From NCBI RefSeq assembly GCF_001673535.1, contig NZ_LZLY01000128.1, positions 41,785-105,784 of the forward strand: a stretch of DNA of 64,000 nt, read 5' to 3'. Below the pieces are notes generated by a model that had not been told where the DNA came from, ran no database searches, and saw nothing but the letters and a program-made list of their open reading frames with translations. Source of the stretch: Mycobacterium sp. 1081908.1. GTDB taxonomy: Bacteria; Actinomycetota; Actinomycetes; Mycobacteriales; Mycobacteriaceae. The position numbers and the translations under genes were made by a program. How positions within the stretch are numbered: the stretch's first letter is position 1; each line of letters opens with the position of its first letter. Below are positions 50,625-59,478 of the stretch, one piece after another.

Positions 50625-52206
50625 CCGCACTGGGCCGGTAGGCGGTGCCGCGCGCTTCGCGCTCCCAAAGGATTTCGCCCTCGCCGGCCGCGGCCCCTTC
50701 GGCGATCAGCTGGCGTTTGAGCACCTTGTGGGTGGCGGTGCTGGGCAGGTCGGCGGCGACCCGGACGTAGCGCGGCCAGGCCTTCGGCGACAGGTCGGGT
50801 TGGGCGCGGAGGAACGCTTCGAACGAATCGGGGTCGAGTTCGGCGCCGTCGTTGAGGACGACCGCGGCCATCACCTGATCTCCCACCCGCTCGTCCGGGA
50901 CGGCGTACACCGCGGCGCGATTGATGGCGCTGTGCCGCAACAGGATCCGTTCGATGGGCGCCGCGGCCAGGTTCTCGCCGTCGACGCGCATCCAGTCGGC
51001 GGTGCGGCCGGCCAGGTAGATCCAGCCCTCGGCGTCGCGATAGGCGAGGTCCCCGGACCAGTACATGCCGTGGCGCATGCGTTCGGCGTTGGCCTCGGGA
51101 TCGTTGTAGTAGCCGGTGAAGAAACCCGATCCCGCGGTGTTGACCAACTCGCCCACCGCCTCGTCGGCGTTGGCCAGCGCCCCGTTGGCGTCGAAGCGTG
51201 CGACGGCGCATTCGGTGACGGTCTCGCTGTTGTAGATCGCGACCCCGTCGACCCCGCGGCCGACCGACCCCTTGGGCGTCCCGGGTTCGCGGATCACGAT
51301 GACCGCATTCTCCGTTGAGCCGAATCCGTCTTCGACCTGAACGCCGAAGCGGCGCGCGAACTCCTCGATGTCCTTGTCGTTGGCCTCGTTGCCGAACGCC
51401 ACCCGCAGCGGGTTGTCGGCGTCGTCGTCGCGTTCGGGGGTGGCGAGGATGTAGGCGAGGGGCTTGCCGACGTAGTTCATGTAGGTGGCCCCGTAGCGGC
51501 GGATGTCGTCGAGGAAGTGGCTCGCCGAGAACTTCGCCGGCACGATCGCGGCGCCGGAGGCCACCGCGGGCGCCCACCCGGCGACGACCGCGTTGGAGTG
51601 AAACAGCGGCATGGACACGTAGCAGGTGTCCCGCTCGGTCAGCCCGAAGCGCCCCATCAGGCTGAGCCCGGCGACCACCGCCATCAGGTGGGATACTTGG
51701 ACCGCCTTGGGATTACCGCTGGTTCCCGACGTGAAGATCATCATGAACGGGTCCGTCGCGCTGACCTCGCGGTGCGGGACCAGTTCGCCGGCGCCGCCGA
51801 GGAATTCGGCCCACCGCGGCGTCGAGGTGTCCAGGATTCGCGTCCCCCCGAGGTCCAGACCGTCGAGCAGCGGCCGATGCTCGGGATCGGTGACCACGAA
51901 TTGGCAGTCGGCCCGCCGGATGTCGGCGGCCAGGGCCTCGCCGCGCCGGGTCGTGTTCAGCCCGCACAGCACGTAGCCGCCGAGCCCGGCCGCCGCCATC
52001 TGGGCAAGCATCTCGGGGGTGTTTCCCAGCAGCGCGCCGACATGCATCGGTCGCCGCGGATCGGCGGCGGCGATGAGGGCCGCGGCCCGCGCCGTCGCGT
52101 CGGTCAGGTATCGATCCCAACTCCATTGCAGCTGGCCGCATTTGACGGCGACCGCGGGGTCGGACAGGCGCTTGCGCAGCAGCGCCTGAATCGTGTCGTC
52201 AGCCAT
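50563..52206 (-). CDS. Acyl-CoA synthetase (FadD1/FadD17-like)
   Basis: A 547-residue adenylate-forming enzyme. Motifs: A3 MIFTSGTSGNPKAVQVSH (about residues 164-181), A5 DGFGSTENAV (about 307-316), A7/A8 YWSGDLAYRDAEGWIYLAGRTADWMRVDGENL (about 391-422) and the C-terminal Lys in THKVLKRQL. It activates a carboxylate to acyl-CoA with ATP and resembles the FadD1/FadD17 branch. ATG 52206. A near-copy of the operator found before the fused FadE gene lies 26 bases upstream, linking it to that operon. The C-terminal tail overlaps the PadR gene on the other strand. Confidence 0.87.
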   Translation of the reverse strand: MADDTIQALLRKRLSDPAVAVKCGQLQWSWDRYLTDATARAAALIAAADPRRPMHVGALLGNTPEMLAQMAAAGLGGYVLCGLNTTRRGEALAADIRRADCQFVVTDPEHRPLLDGLDLGGTRILDTSTPRWAEFLGGAGELVPHREVSATDPFMMIFTSGTSGNPKAVQVSHLMAVVAGLSLMGRFGLTERDTCYVSMPLFHSNAVVAGWAPAVASGAAIVPAKFSASHFLDDIRRYGATYMNYVGKPLAYILATPERDDDADNPLRVAFGNEANDKDIEEFARRFGVQVEDGFGSTENAVIVIREPGTPKGSVGRGVDGVAIYNSETVTECAVARFDANGALANADEAVGELVNTAGSGFFTGYYNDPEANAERMRHGMYWSGDLAYRDAEGWIYLAGRTADWMRVDGENLAAAPIERILLRHSAINRAAVYAVPDERVGDQVMAAVVLNDGAELDPDSFEAFLRAQPDLSPKAWPRYVRVAADLPSTATHKVLKRQLIAEGAAAGEGEILWEREARGTAYRPSAASSGPRVPGGGSAPSSVAPV

Positions 52207-52225
52207 CGGATCGGTCCACCTTCGG

Positions 52226-52255
52226 TTACGAGACGAGACGGTCCGTCTTATCGTA
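52226..52255. promoter_or_regulatory. TetR operator, site 2 of a shared pair
   Basis: GACGAGACGGTCCGTCTT (52232-52249) contains the palindrome AGACGG, T, CCGTCT and differs by one base from the operator at 37220-37237. It is 26 bases upstream of the acyl-CoA synthetase ATG. Outer bases TACGA (52227-52231) and TCGTA (52251-52255) add dyad symmetry, though about a different centre. Confidence 0.72.
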
Positions 52256-52499
52256 GCGGGAGCCTCGGCTCGCAGTTCTGACGGATCGCGCCCGGGCACC
52301 ACCGTGTGTTGTGGAAGTTTTCATGCCTATGTCGCCAAGGATTCCCTATTGCAGACCGCGTGTATAACCGGTGCGTTCGCATCCAAGGGCCATCATCGCC
52401 CTGTGCTGTTTGAGCTCCACAGATCGCTCGTCCTGCTCCGGAATCGAGCGCGCGAATTCCGTCGTGAGATCTCAGAATCCCGATCGGTGGGCGGAGTGC
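52256..52499. other. Intergenic region between acyl-CoA synthetase and SDR genes
   Basis: About 245 bases with no convincing gene. Open frames here are short and have no coding character. Since the synthetase gene reads leftward and the SDR gene ends at 52500 reading leftward, it should contain the SDR terminator and the synthetase promoter; I see no strong hairpin. Confidence 0.45.
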
Positions 52500-53261
52500 C
52501 TATCCGCCCACCATCATCAGGCCGCCGTCGACGGCCAGGAGTTGCCCGGTGATGAAGCCCGAACCGGGTCCGGCCAGGAAGACCAGCATCGGCCCGACGT
52601 CCCGCGCGGGCTCGCCGAGTTTCCCGCCGATCGGGATCATCAGCTGCATCTGCTGATCGATGAGGGCGCTCGCATCGGGACCGAGGAAATCCCGGAAGCG
52701 GTCCGATCCCGGTGTCTGCACCGCCGGAGCCAACGCGTTGACGGTGACGTGGTCGGCGCCCCAGGCTTTCGCGGCCGATCGCGTCCAGGCCTGCACCGCG
52801 CCCTTCGTTGCGGCGTAGACCGCCGAGATCGCGCTGCCCTGCACGGCTTCGGACGACCCGAAGTTGATGATCCTGCCGCCCTTGGGATTCTGCTCTTTCA
52901 TCACCGTGTAGGCCGCCTGGTTGGTCAGGATGGTAGCTTTCACGTTGGTGTCCAACAGGAACGAAATCTCGTCGACGCCGATGTAGCCCGGGATCCCGGC
53001 CTGCCACAGCCCCGCGGCATTCACCAGGACGTCGAGCCCACCAAGGTGCTCGGCGGCTCGGCGCGTCATCGCCGGGACGGCGTCGGCATCCCGCGCGTCG
53101 CACTGCAGCCAGGTGGCCTTGAGTTCAGCTGGCGGCGGGGTCTGGTGATAGGTGGCGACGACCTCGGCACCGGCGTCGGTGAGGACGCCGATGGCCGCCG
53201 CGCCGATACCGGTCGCTCCGCCGGTTACCAGGATCCGCCTGCCTTGCAGCACGTTTTGCAT
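52500..53261 (-). CDS. Short-chain dehydrogenase/reductase
   Basis: A 253-residue classical SDR. Cofactor motif VTGGATGIGAAAIG (residues 12-25), NAAG (about 86-89), and the Ser-Tyr-Lys site with Ser in INFGSSEAVQG and YAATKGAVQAW (Tyr about 148). It ends LLAVDGGLMMVGG. It oxidises or reduces a hydroxyl/keto group with NAD(P)H; the substrate is unknown. It lies 36 bases after the alpha/beta hydrolase gene and should share its transcript and TetR control. Confidence 0.88.
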   Translation of the reverse strand: MQNVLQGRRILVTGGATGIGAAAIGVLTDAGAEVVATYHQTPPPAELKATWLQCDARDADAVPAMTRRAAEHLGGLDVLVNAAGLWQAGIPGYIGVDEISFLLDTNVKATILTNQAAYTVMKEQNPKGGRIINFGSSEAVQGSAISAVYAATKGAVQAWTRSAAKAWGADHVTVNALAPAVQTPGSDRFRDFLGPDASALIDQQMQLMIPIGGKLGEPARDVGPMLVFLAGPGSGFITGQLLAVDGGLMMVGG

Positions 53262-53297
53262 GCCGCGAGCGTAGCGCCCACCAGGCGCCGGCCCGCG

Positions 53298-54128
53298 CTA
53301 GGTGCGCACCGCAATCGACGACAACAGGTCGGCCAGCCGCTGCGGCTGGTCGATCATCGAGAAGGTCCGCGCCCCGTCGATGACCTCCATGCGGGCGTTC
53401 GGAATCGTGGCGGCCAGCCGTTCGCCGTCGCCGAGCTCGAAGAACACGTCGTCTGCCGACCAGGCGATGAGCGCCGGCTTGTCGAACTCATGCAGCCGCG
53501 CGGCGACACCGGTGGTGACCTCCGTGCGCATCGAGAGGGTGAACTGGCGCAGGTCCTCGGCGATCGCCGGGTCGGACAGACCCGGGCGCACCCAGGCCTC
53601 CGTGAGGTCGTCGATGTTGCGATGCGCCAGGCCGTCGAACGCGCGCTTGCGCGCGGCCGGCGCGCGCATGGCCTGGGCGACGGTCCGAAACATCGTCTTG
53701 GACTTGGCCGCCAGGATCACCGGCTTGAGGATCGGCGGCGGAAAGTGTTCGAACGCATCGCAACTCGTCAGCACGAGTGCACCGAGCCGCTCGGGATGGT
53801 GCACCGCGACGAGTTGGGTGACCACCCCGCCGGTGTCGTTGCCGACGAGCACCACGTCCTGGAGGTCGAGGGCGGCGAGCGTTTCCGCGACGATGCCGGC
53901 CACGCCGTAGATGGTTCGGTCGGCACCGGGCCGCAGCGGTTGGGGGTGGGCGCCCAGGGGCCAGGTGGGGGCGATGCAGCGCAGCCCGCGGTCGGCGAGG
54001 CGCTCGCTGACCTGGCGCCACAGTTGGCTGCCCATCATGTACCCGTGCACGAAGACAACGGGCCTGCCGTTCTCGGGTCCGGTTGCGTCGTAGTGGATGG
54101 TCCCGGCACTAATGTCGATCGTCGACAT
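53298..54128 (-). CDS. Alpha/beta hydrolase with Asp nucleophile
   Basis: A 276-residue alpha/beta-hydrolase. The oxyanion region is VVFVHGYMMGSQLW and the nucleophile elbow is LVGNDTGGVV (about residues 94-103), where Asp takes the place of Ser, as in haloalkane dehalogenases and epoxide hydrolases. The acid may be in WSADDVFFE. At the expected His the sequence is DGARTFSMIDQP, so the usual His seems absent. ATG 54128. Divergent from a TetR gene, with operator repeats in between; first of two genes with the SDR. Confidence 0.82.
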   Translation of the reverse strand: MSTIDISAGTIHYDATGPENGRPVVFVHGYMMGSQLWRQVSERLADRGLRCIAPTWPLGAHPQPLRPGADRTIYGVAGIVAETLAALDLQDVVLVGNDTGGVVTQLVAVHHPERLGALVLTSCDAFEHFPPPILKPVILAAKSKTMFRTVAQAMRAPAARKRAFDGLAHRNIDDLTEAWVRPGLSDPAIAEDLRQFTLSMRTEVTTGVAARLHEFDKPALIAWSADDVFFELGDGERLAATIPNARMEVIDGARTFSMIDQPQRLADLLSSIAVRT

Positions 54129-54155
54129 GGCTAGCTCCTACTCGGAAGGGTACAT

Positions 54156-54196
54156 TTACAAACAGGCTGTCTGTTCGTAAGTTACCAACAGGCTGT
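54156..54196. promoter_or_regulatory. TetR operator repeats
   Basis: TTACAAACAG (54156-54165) and CTGTTCGTAA (54171-54180) form a 25-base dyad matching at nine of ten positions around GCTGT. The unit AACAGGCTGT is repeated at 54161-54170 and 54187-54196, 26 bases apart. It fills the 68-base gap between the divergent hydrolase and TetR genes and touches the TetR start. Confidence 0.65.
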
Positions 54197-54802
54197 ATGG
54201 AAATCAAGAGACGAACTCAAGAGGAGCGCTCCGCGGCGACCCGCGACGCGCTGATCTCGGCCGCCCGCAAGCTGTGGGGCCGCCGCGGGTACGCCGATGT
54301 GGGTACGCCGGAGATCGCCGCGGCCGCGGGCGTTACCCGCGGCGCGATGTACCACCAATTCGCCGACAAGGCAGCGCTTTTCGCCGAGGTCGTCGAGGCC
54401 GTGGAGCAGGATGTGATGTCCCGGATGGGCACCATCGTGGCCGAGTCGGGGGCGACGACGCCCGCCGAGGCGATCCGGGCGGCCGTCGACGCCTGGCTCG
54501 ACGTCTCCGGCGATCCCGAGGTGCGCCAGCTGATCCTGCTGGACGCGCCCAGCGTGCTCGGGTGGCCGGCCTTCCGCGACGTCGCCCAGCGCTACAGCCT
54601 GGGCATGACCGAACAGCTGCTCACCGAGGCCGTCCGCGCCGGCCAGCTGGCCGACCAACCGATGCGGCCGCTGGCCCACATCCTGATCGGCGCCCTCGAC
54701 GAGGCGGCCATGGTCATCGCCACCGCCGACGACCCGAAACGCGCCCGCCGCGAGATCGGGGAGGTTTTCCACCGGCTGATCGACGCGATGCTGCACGAAT
54801 AG
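54197..54802 (+). CDS. TetR family transcriptional regulator
   Basis: A 201-residue repressor. HTH: SAATRDALISAARKLWGRRGYADVGTPEIAAAAGVTRGAMYHQFADKAALFAEVV (about residues 12-66). The C-terminal helical domain is typical of the TetR_C group with a KAALFxEVVEAVE linker. Divergent from the hydrolase-SDR pair with the dyad directly before its ATG; autoregulation is likely. Confidence 0.87.
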   Translation: MEIKRRTQEERSAATRDALISAARKLWGRRGYADVGTPEIAAAAGVTRGAMYHQFADKAALFAEVVEAVEQDVMSRMGTIVAESGATTPAEAIRAAVDAWLDVSGDPEVRQLILLDAPSVLGWPAFRDVAQRYSLGMTEQLLTEAVRAGQLADQPMRPLAHILIGALDEAAMVIATADDPKRARREIGEVFHRLIDAMLHE

Positions 54803-54820
54803 CCTTCGGCGCGTTGGCAA

Positions 54821-54934
54821 TCAGCGGTGGCCGGGGCTGCCGTCGGGCCCGGCCGTGCCGCTCGCGCCGGTGCTCCCGAGGGCGCCGGTCTGTCCGGTGA
54901 CGCCGTTGGGGCTGCCCGTGCCGCCGGCGCCGCC
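54821..54934 (-). pseudogene. Collagen-like / PGRS-like coding remnant
   Basis: On the minus strand the frame ending at the TGA at 54821-54823 encodes 37 residues dominated by Gly-x-y triplets (GVTGQTGALGSTGASG, then TAGPDGSPGHR). It lies about 100 bases downstream of the PPE stop on the same strand but has no start codon or upstream domain of its own. It looks like the 3' end of a lost PE_PGRS or collagen-like gene. Function is unlikely. Confidence 0.4.
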
Positions 54935-55040
54935 GACCGCGACCGCCCGTTTCGGGCACGCTTGGGACTCCCGTAAAGCGGCTCGATCAGCGCGAACACC
55001 AGATCGCGAAAACAAGCTGTGCCGTTGGTGAGCCGATCCG

Positions 55041-56717
55041 TTACAGGCGGGCGAGGTTGAACAGGCCGGCGATTCCGGTGCCGATGTTGAACAAGCCCGA
55101 GTTGGCCCCGCTGAAGGCGCCGCTCGGGAAGGCAGAGATGGGAGCGGGCACGCCGATGTTGAAGAAGCCCGAGGTCGCGCCGTCGATGTCCGAACCGCCG
55201 GTGGCCGTGTTGAAGAAGCCCGACATCGCAGCGTTTTCAAGGCCACCGGTGGCCGTGTTGGCAAAGCCCGACATCGTCGCGCCCGTGTTGAAAAAGCCCG
55301 AGTCCCCCGTCCCGGTGTTGCCGAAGCCTGAGTTCACCAGCCCCGTGTTCGTGGCGGAGCCGAAGCCCGTGTTCACGTCGCCCGAATTCCAAAAACCCGT
55401 GTTCGTGTCGCCCGAATTCCCGTTGCCCGTATTGAAACCGCCCGAGTTCCCGAAGCCCGTATCGGCGGAGCCCGTGTTTCCGGCGCCCGTGTCGTACTGG
55501 CCCGAATTCCCAAAACCGGTGTTGAATTCGCCAGCATTCCCGATGCCGGTATTCACCGCTCCCGCGTTTCCGAAGCCGAAGTTTCCGATGCCGGAGTTTC
55601 CGATGCCAAAGTTGTTGAGGGCCCCTGACACGAGCGCGTTGTTGCCGGTGTTGAAGATGCCGACGTTTCCGCTGCCCGAGTTGAAGAAGCCGATGTTGTT
55701 GGTGCCGGAGTTGCCGAAGCCGAGGTTGCCGCCGCCCGAGTTCAGCCCGCCGAAGTGGAACTGGTTGGTTGCCCTGTCGAAAAACGTGTTCCCGATTCCG
55801 ATCTCGTCGTTGCCCGTAAGCCCGAAACCGATGTTGCCGTCGCCGGTGTTGCCGCCGCCGATGTTGCCGCTGCCGTTGTTTCCGCCGCCGTAGTTCCCGT
55901 TGCCGTTGTTCCCCAAGCCGACATTGCTGTTGCCGGTGTTGCCCATGCCCACGTTCTGGCCGGTGGTTGGGGTGCTGCCCGCGTTTCCGAAGCCGATGTT
56001 TCCGAAACCGGCGTTTCCCGCGCCGAAGTTGGAGCTGCCGTTGTTGCCGCTGCCGATGTTGGAGTTGCCGAAGTTGCCCCCGCCCAGGTTGGAGCTGCCG
56101 GTGTTGCCGTTGCCAACGTTGCCGTTGCCGGTGTTGCCGTTGCCCGCGTTGGCGTTGCCCTTGTTGCCGACGCCGAGATTGGGCAGGCTCGCCAGCACCT
56201 GCTGCAGACTCTGCGCCGGCGTCAACTGCGCGGCCGCCGCCGAGGCCCCCGAGTAATAGCCGGACATCGCCGAGACGTCCTGGGCCCACATCTCCTCGTA
56301 TTCGCCCTCCAGCTGAGCAATCGTCGGGGCGTTGAGGCCGAACCAGTTCGACATCGCCATCCGCACCAACGAAGTCCGGTTGAGGTCCACCAGCATCGGC
56401 TGCACCGTCGCGGCCTGCGCGGCCTCGAACGCACTCGCCACAGCCCGGGCCTGCCCAGCCGCAGCCGCCGCCTGCGACGCCGCCTCGTTCAGCCATCCCG
56501 CATACGGGGCGGCCGCGGCCGACATCGCCTGGGACGCCGGACCCTGCCACGCCTGACCTGCCAGGCCCGACGTCACCGACCCGAACGAGGAAGCAGCGCT
56601 GCCCAATTCGGCGGCCAAGCCTTCCCAGGCCGCGGCCGCCTCGAGCATCGGCGTCGAACCGGCGCCAGTGAACATCAGAAGAGAATTGATTTCGGGCGGC
56701 AACGTCAAAAAGCTCAT
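55041..56717 (-). CDS. PPE family protein, MPTR subfamily
   Basis: A 558-residue PPE protein. The PPE domain (about residues 1-175) starts FLTLPPEINSLLMFTGAGS and contains AWQGPASQAMSAAAAPYAGWL, which forms the helical hairpin that pairs with a PE partner. From about residue 180 to 545 it consists of Asn-x-Gly-x-Gly-Asn-type repeats (for example NTGNGNVGNGNTGSSNLGGGNFGNSN), as in the major polymorphic tandem repeat subfamily. Likely exported by a type VII (ESX-5-like) system to the cell surface. ATG 56717 with AGGAAGG seven bases upstream is preferred; ATG 56723 is an alternative. No PE gene is adjacent. Confidence 0.92.
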   Translation of the reverse strand: MSFLTLPPEINSLLMFTGAGSTPMLEAAAAWEGLAAELGSAASSFGSVTSGLAGQAWQGPASQAMSAAAAPYAGWLNEAASQAAAAAGQARAVASAFEAAQAATVQPMLVDLNRTSLVRMAMSNWFGLNAPTIAQLEGEYEEMWAQDVSAMSGYYSGASAAAAQLTPAQSLQQVLASLPNLGVGNKGNANAGNGNTGNGNVGNGNTGSSNLGGGNFGNSNIGSGNNGSSNFGAGNAGFGNIGFGNAGSTPTTGQNVGMGNTGNSNVGLGNNGNGNYGGGNNGSGNIGGGNTGDGNIGFGLTGNDEIGIGNTFFDRATNQFHFGGLNSGGGNLGFGNSGTNNIGFFNSGSGNVGIFNTGNNALVSGALNNFGIGNSGIGNFGFGNAGAVNTGIGNAGEFNTGFGNSGQYDTGAGNTGSADTGFGNSGGFNTGNGNSGDTNTGFWNSGDVNTGFGSATNTGLVNSGFGNTGTGDSGFFNTGATMSGFANTATGGLENAAMSGFFNTATGGSDIDGATSGFFNIGVPAPISAFPSGAFSGANSGLFNIGTGIAGLFNLARL

Positions 56718-56859
56718 TACCATGCCTTCCTAGCCGTAGCGCCCGCCGCCGCCGCGCGCGCGTGCCGTGTACTGGGGCGCCGCGATGATCACGTCACCGT
56801 CGAAGTGTGCGCCGGCGGGAATGCCTCGCGGATCGGGAATTTTCCCTATATTTGCGGCC

Positions 56860-59466
56860 CTAGGATCTGGGACCTCGGGCACGGGCAGCGGCCTGGGTGC
56901 GGTTGTCGACGCCGAGTTTGGCCAGGATCGCGGCGACGTGGTGGCCGACGGTCTTGGGGCTGATGGACAGTTTGGTGGCCACCTCGGCGTCGCTGTGCCC
57001 GGCGGCGATCAAGGTGAGCACTTCGCGTTGCCGCCGGGTCAGCCCGTCGGGGTCGGACACCGTTCCCGCGCCCCTGCCGCGGCGGGCATCACCGCGCAGC
57101 GTTGCCAGGCGCTGCTGGGCGCGGCGGGCCGCCGCACGGGCGCCGAGCCGGCGGAACGTCGCCAGCGCCGACTCGACCGCGGCGATGTCGCCGCCCAGTT
57201 GGGCGATGGCCGCGTCGTAAAGGCAGCCGCGGTCCGTCCACGCCGCCGCGGCCGACCGCCAGTCGCCGCCAAGCTCCAGCTGGAACGGGGTGAATGGGCC
57301 ACCGCCGGCGACGTCCTCGGGTGGGCCGTCGGGAAGTCGGGACCACCGGCGCAGCTGCCAGATCAGCCATGGATTGCGGTCGGTGCCCATCTTGATCAAC
57401 GCGCTCTCCGCCAGGCTGCGGGCTAGTTCGTCGTCGCCGGCCAGCCAGGCGGCTTCCGCGCGCGCGGCCCAGACGGGAAAGAACCGCTGTTGGTTCAGCT
57501 CCGAACTGGCTTCGATGTCATCCAGGAGCGAGACGACGGGTTGTTCGCCGCGGCGGGCGTTGACGAGGGCCAGGACGAGCCGCGCCGCGATCAGGGTTAC
57601 CCGCGTCAGCCCGGGGCGACTGAGCATGTCCTCCGAGATTGCACTGGCGCGAGTCCAGTGTCCGCGATGCAGGCAGGCCTGCGCCTCGGCGCTGGCGGCG
57701 ATGCCCTCGAAGAGATAGATCCCCCGGTCACGGCAATAGCTGACGGCGCCGGCGATGTAGCGATCCGCCCGATCGGGGTCGTAGTGCATCGCCGCGATGT
57801 AGCTGTTCACCGCGCCGAAGAACGCGGCGGTCTCGCCGCGCGCGTCGGCCGCCATCGCGTCGTGCCAGACCTCCTCCAGGGCTTCCCACCCGGAGTCTGT
57901 GCGGACCACGTTGGCCAGCGCCGTGTAGCCACGCGCGCGGACCACCACCGCGTCGTCGCCGAGCTGGGTGCCGACCGCGATCGCCCGCGCCGCGTAATCG
58001 GCGCAGGCAGGGTCGAAGTTCCACAGGCCCTGCTCGGCCATGTTCACCAGCGACCAGGCCAGCTGCGGGCACGGGTCGGCGCCCTCCAGCAGGCACAGGG
58101 AAGCACGCGCCGCGTCGGCGGATTCGCCCACACGGCCCAGCCCCCACAGTCCGTGGGAGAGCCAGCGCAAGTCGTCACCCTCGCCGAGCCGATCGCCCGC
58201 CGCGTGGCGCAGCGTGATCGCCTCGCGCCAGGACGAGACCGCGGCCTCGCCGCGCCCGCACAGGTAGCAGGCCACCGCGTGTTGCTCGAGCCACTGGACC
58301 CGCGGCTCGGCCGGCTCGGCCCCGGCGCGCCGCAGCGCCAGCGCGAACAAGTCGGCGGCCTGTTGATGCGCTCCCAGGGCCGCGGCCCTCTCTGCCCCGG
58401 CCACCCCGTAGCGGATCACGGCATCGGCGTCGTCGACGTGGTCGGCGTGAAACGCCAACGCCGCGAACGTGTTCGGGTCGACCGGCGGTTCGGCGAGTGC
58501 GACCAGCGCGCGGGAGTGCAGGGCCTTGCGCTCATGGTCGGGGATTTGGTCCAGCGTCGCTCGCCGGGCCAGCTCGTGGCGAAACCCGATCGCGTCCCAC
58601 TCGCTGAGCAACACCCCGGCATCGAGGCATTCGGCCAGCCCGACGACCGCGGCCGGGCACGCCTTGTCCAACAGCGCCGGGTGTACCCGGGGGCCGCAGA
58701 CGGCGACGGCGTCGGCGGTCTCCCGAGCGGCCGGCGACAGTCGTCCCAGCCGGCCCCAGACGGCCTCGGTCACCGTGCGCGGCAACGCATTTCGCTGCAG
58801 GGCTTGCGCGCCGGCCGCCAGGATCTCGGTGGCGTAGAACGGGTTGCCGCCGGTCAGCTCGTGCAATTGGTCCGCGTTGACGCCGCTTCCGGCGGCGAGC
58901 ACCGCGACCGCCTCGCGGCTCAGTGGCTCCAATCCGACGCGGCTGACCCCGGCACATGTCGCGATATCCCCGAGCGCGACCGAAAGCGGGTGCTGCCGGT
59001 CAACCTGGTCGTCGCGGTACGACACCACCAGCAGCAGCGGCAGGGAGTCGATGCGCCGGGCCAAGAAACGCAGGAGGTCGAGGGTCGCCCCGTCGGCCCA
59101 ATGGGCGTCCTCGATCACCCAGACCCAGCGGTGACCGTCGCGCAATACCGTCAGCAGCCTGCGGTATAGCGCGCCGGTGTCGCCTGATTCGATGGCGTCG
59201 TCCAGGGCCCGGGCCGCCCTCGGGCCCACCCCGCCCAGCGCGTCCAGTAGCGGCCCTAACGGTCGCGGCGCGGCCAGCGGGTCGCACCACCCGCGCAGCA
59301 CCCGGACCTCCGCGTCGAGGCCGGCGGTGAACCGGCTGATCACGGCGGTCTTGCCCACGCCGGCTTCTCCCCGCAGCAACACCGCCTGACCCCTGCCGCG
59401 CCGCGTTGCGCGCGTCAGCGCAGCCAGCTTGGCCAGGACGGTGTCGCGCTCCAGCAAGCGCTCCAC
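56860..59466 (-). CDS. Large ATPase-type LuxR family regulator (LAL-like)
   Basis: An 868-residue regulator. The N-terminal AAA ATPase has Walker A LLRGEAGVGKTAVISRF (about residues 30-46) and Walker B VWVIEDAHWADGATLDLLRFL (about 113-133). The middle is TPR-like helices rich in Ala and Trp. The C-terminal LuxR HTH is LTRRQREVLTLIAAGHSDAEVATKLSISPKTVGHHVAAILAKL (about 803-847). It starts at GTG 59466. Such proteins respond to small inducers and ATP and activate metabolic genes; the target is unknown. It is upstream of the PPE gene on the same strand only in the sense of position: it is transcribed toward that gene's promoter side, ending 143 bases before the PPE start. Confidence 0.87.
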   Translation of the reverse strand: MERLLERDTVLAKLAALTRATRRGRGQAVLLRGEAGVGKTAVISRFTAGLDAEVRVLRGWCDPLAAPRPLGPLLDALGGVGPRAARALDDAIESGDTGALYRRLLTVLRDGHRWVWVIEDAHWADGATLDLLRFLARRIDSLPLLLVVSYRDDQVDRQHPLSVALGDIATCAGVSRVGLEPLSREAVAVLAAGSGVNADQLHELTGGNPFYATEILAAGAQALQRNALPRTVTEAVWGRLGRLSPAARETADAVAVCGPRVHPALLDKACPAAVVGLAECLDAGVLLSEWDAIGFRHELARRATLDQIPDHERKALHSRALVALAEPPVDPNTFAALAFHADHVDDADAVIRYGVAGAERAAALGAHQQAADLFALALRRAGAEPAEPRVQWLEQHAVACYLCGRGEAAVSSWREAITLRHAAGDRLGEGDDLRWLSHGLWGLGRVGESADAARASLCLLEGADPCPQLAWSLVNMAEQGLWNFDPACADYAARAIAVGTQLGDDAVVVRARGYTALANVVRTDSGWEALEEVWHDAMAADARGETAAFFGAVNSYIAAMHYDPDRADRYIAGAVSYCRDRGIYLFEGIAASAEAQACLHRGHWTRASAISEDMLSRPGLTRVTLIAARLVLALVNARRGEQPVVSLLDDIEASSELNQQRFFPVWAARAEAAWLAGDDELARSLAESALIKMGTDRNPWLIWQLRRWSRLPDGPPEDVAGGGPFTPFQLELGGDWRSAAAAWTDRGCLYDAAIAQLGGDIAAVESALATFRRLGARAAARRAQQRLATLRGDARRGRGAGTVSDPDGLTRRQREVLTLIAAGHSDAEVATKLSISPKTVGHHVAAILAKLGVDNRTQAAARARGPRS

Positions 59467-59478
59467 GTGACAAGTAAA

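Noticed and set aside
55057..56200. Repeated units that look like a CRISPR or tandem repeat array
   Set aside because: They are the in-frame Asn-x-Gly repeats of the PPE-MPTR protein; there are no regular spacers.
55755..56963. 402-codon plus-strand frame opposite the PPE gene
   Set aside because: Its repeated VAVAGVA pattern is simply the complement of the Asn-Gly repeats of the PPE gene.
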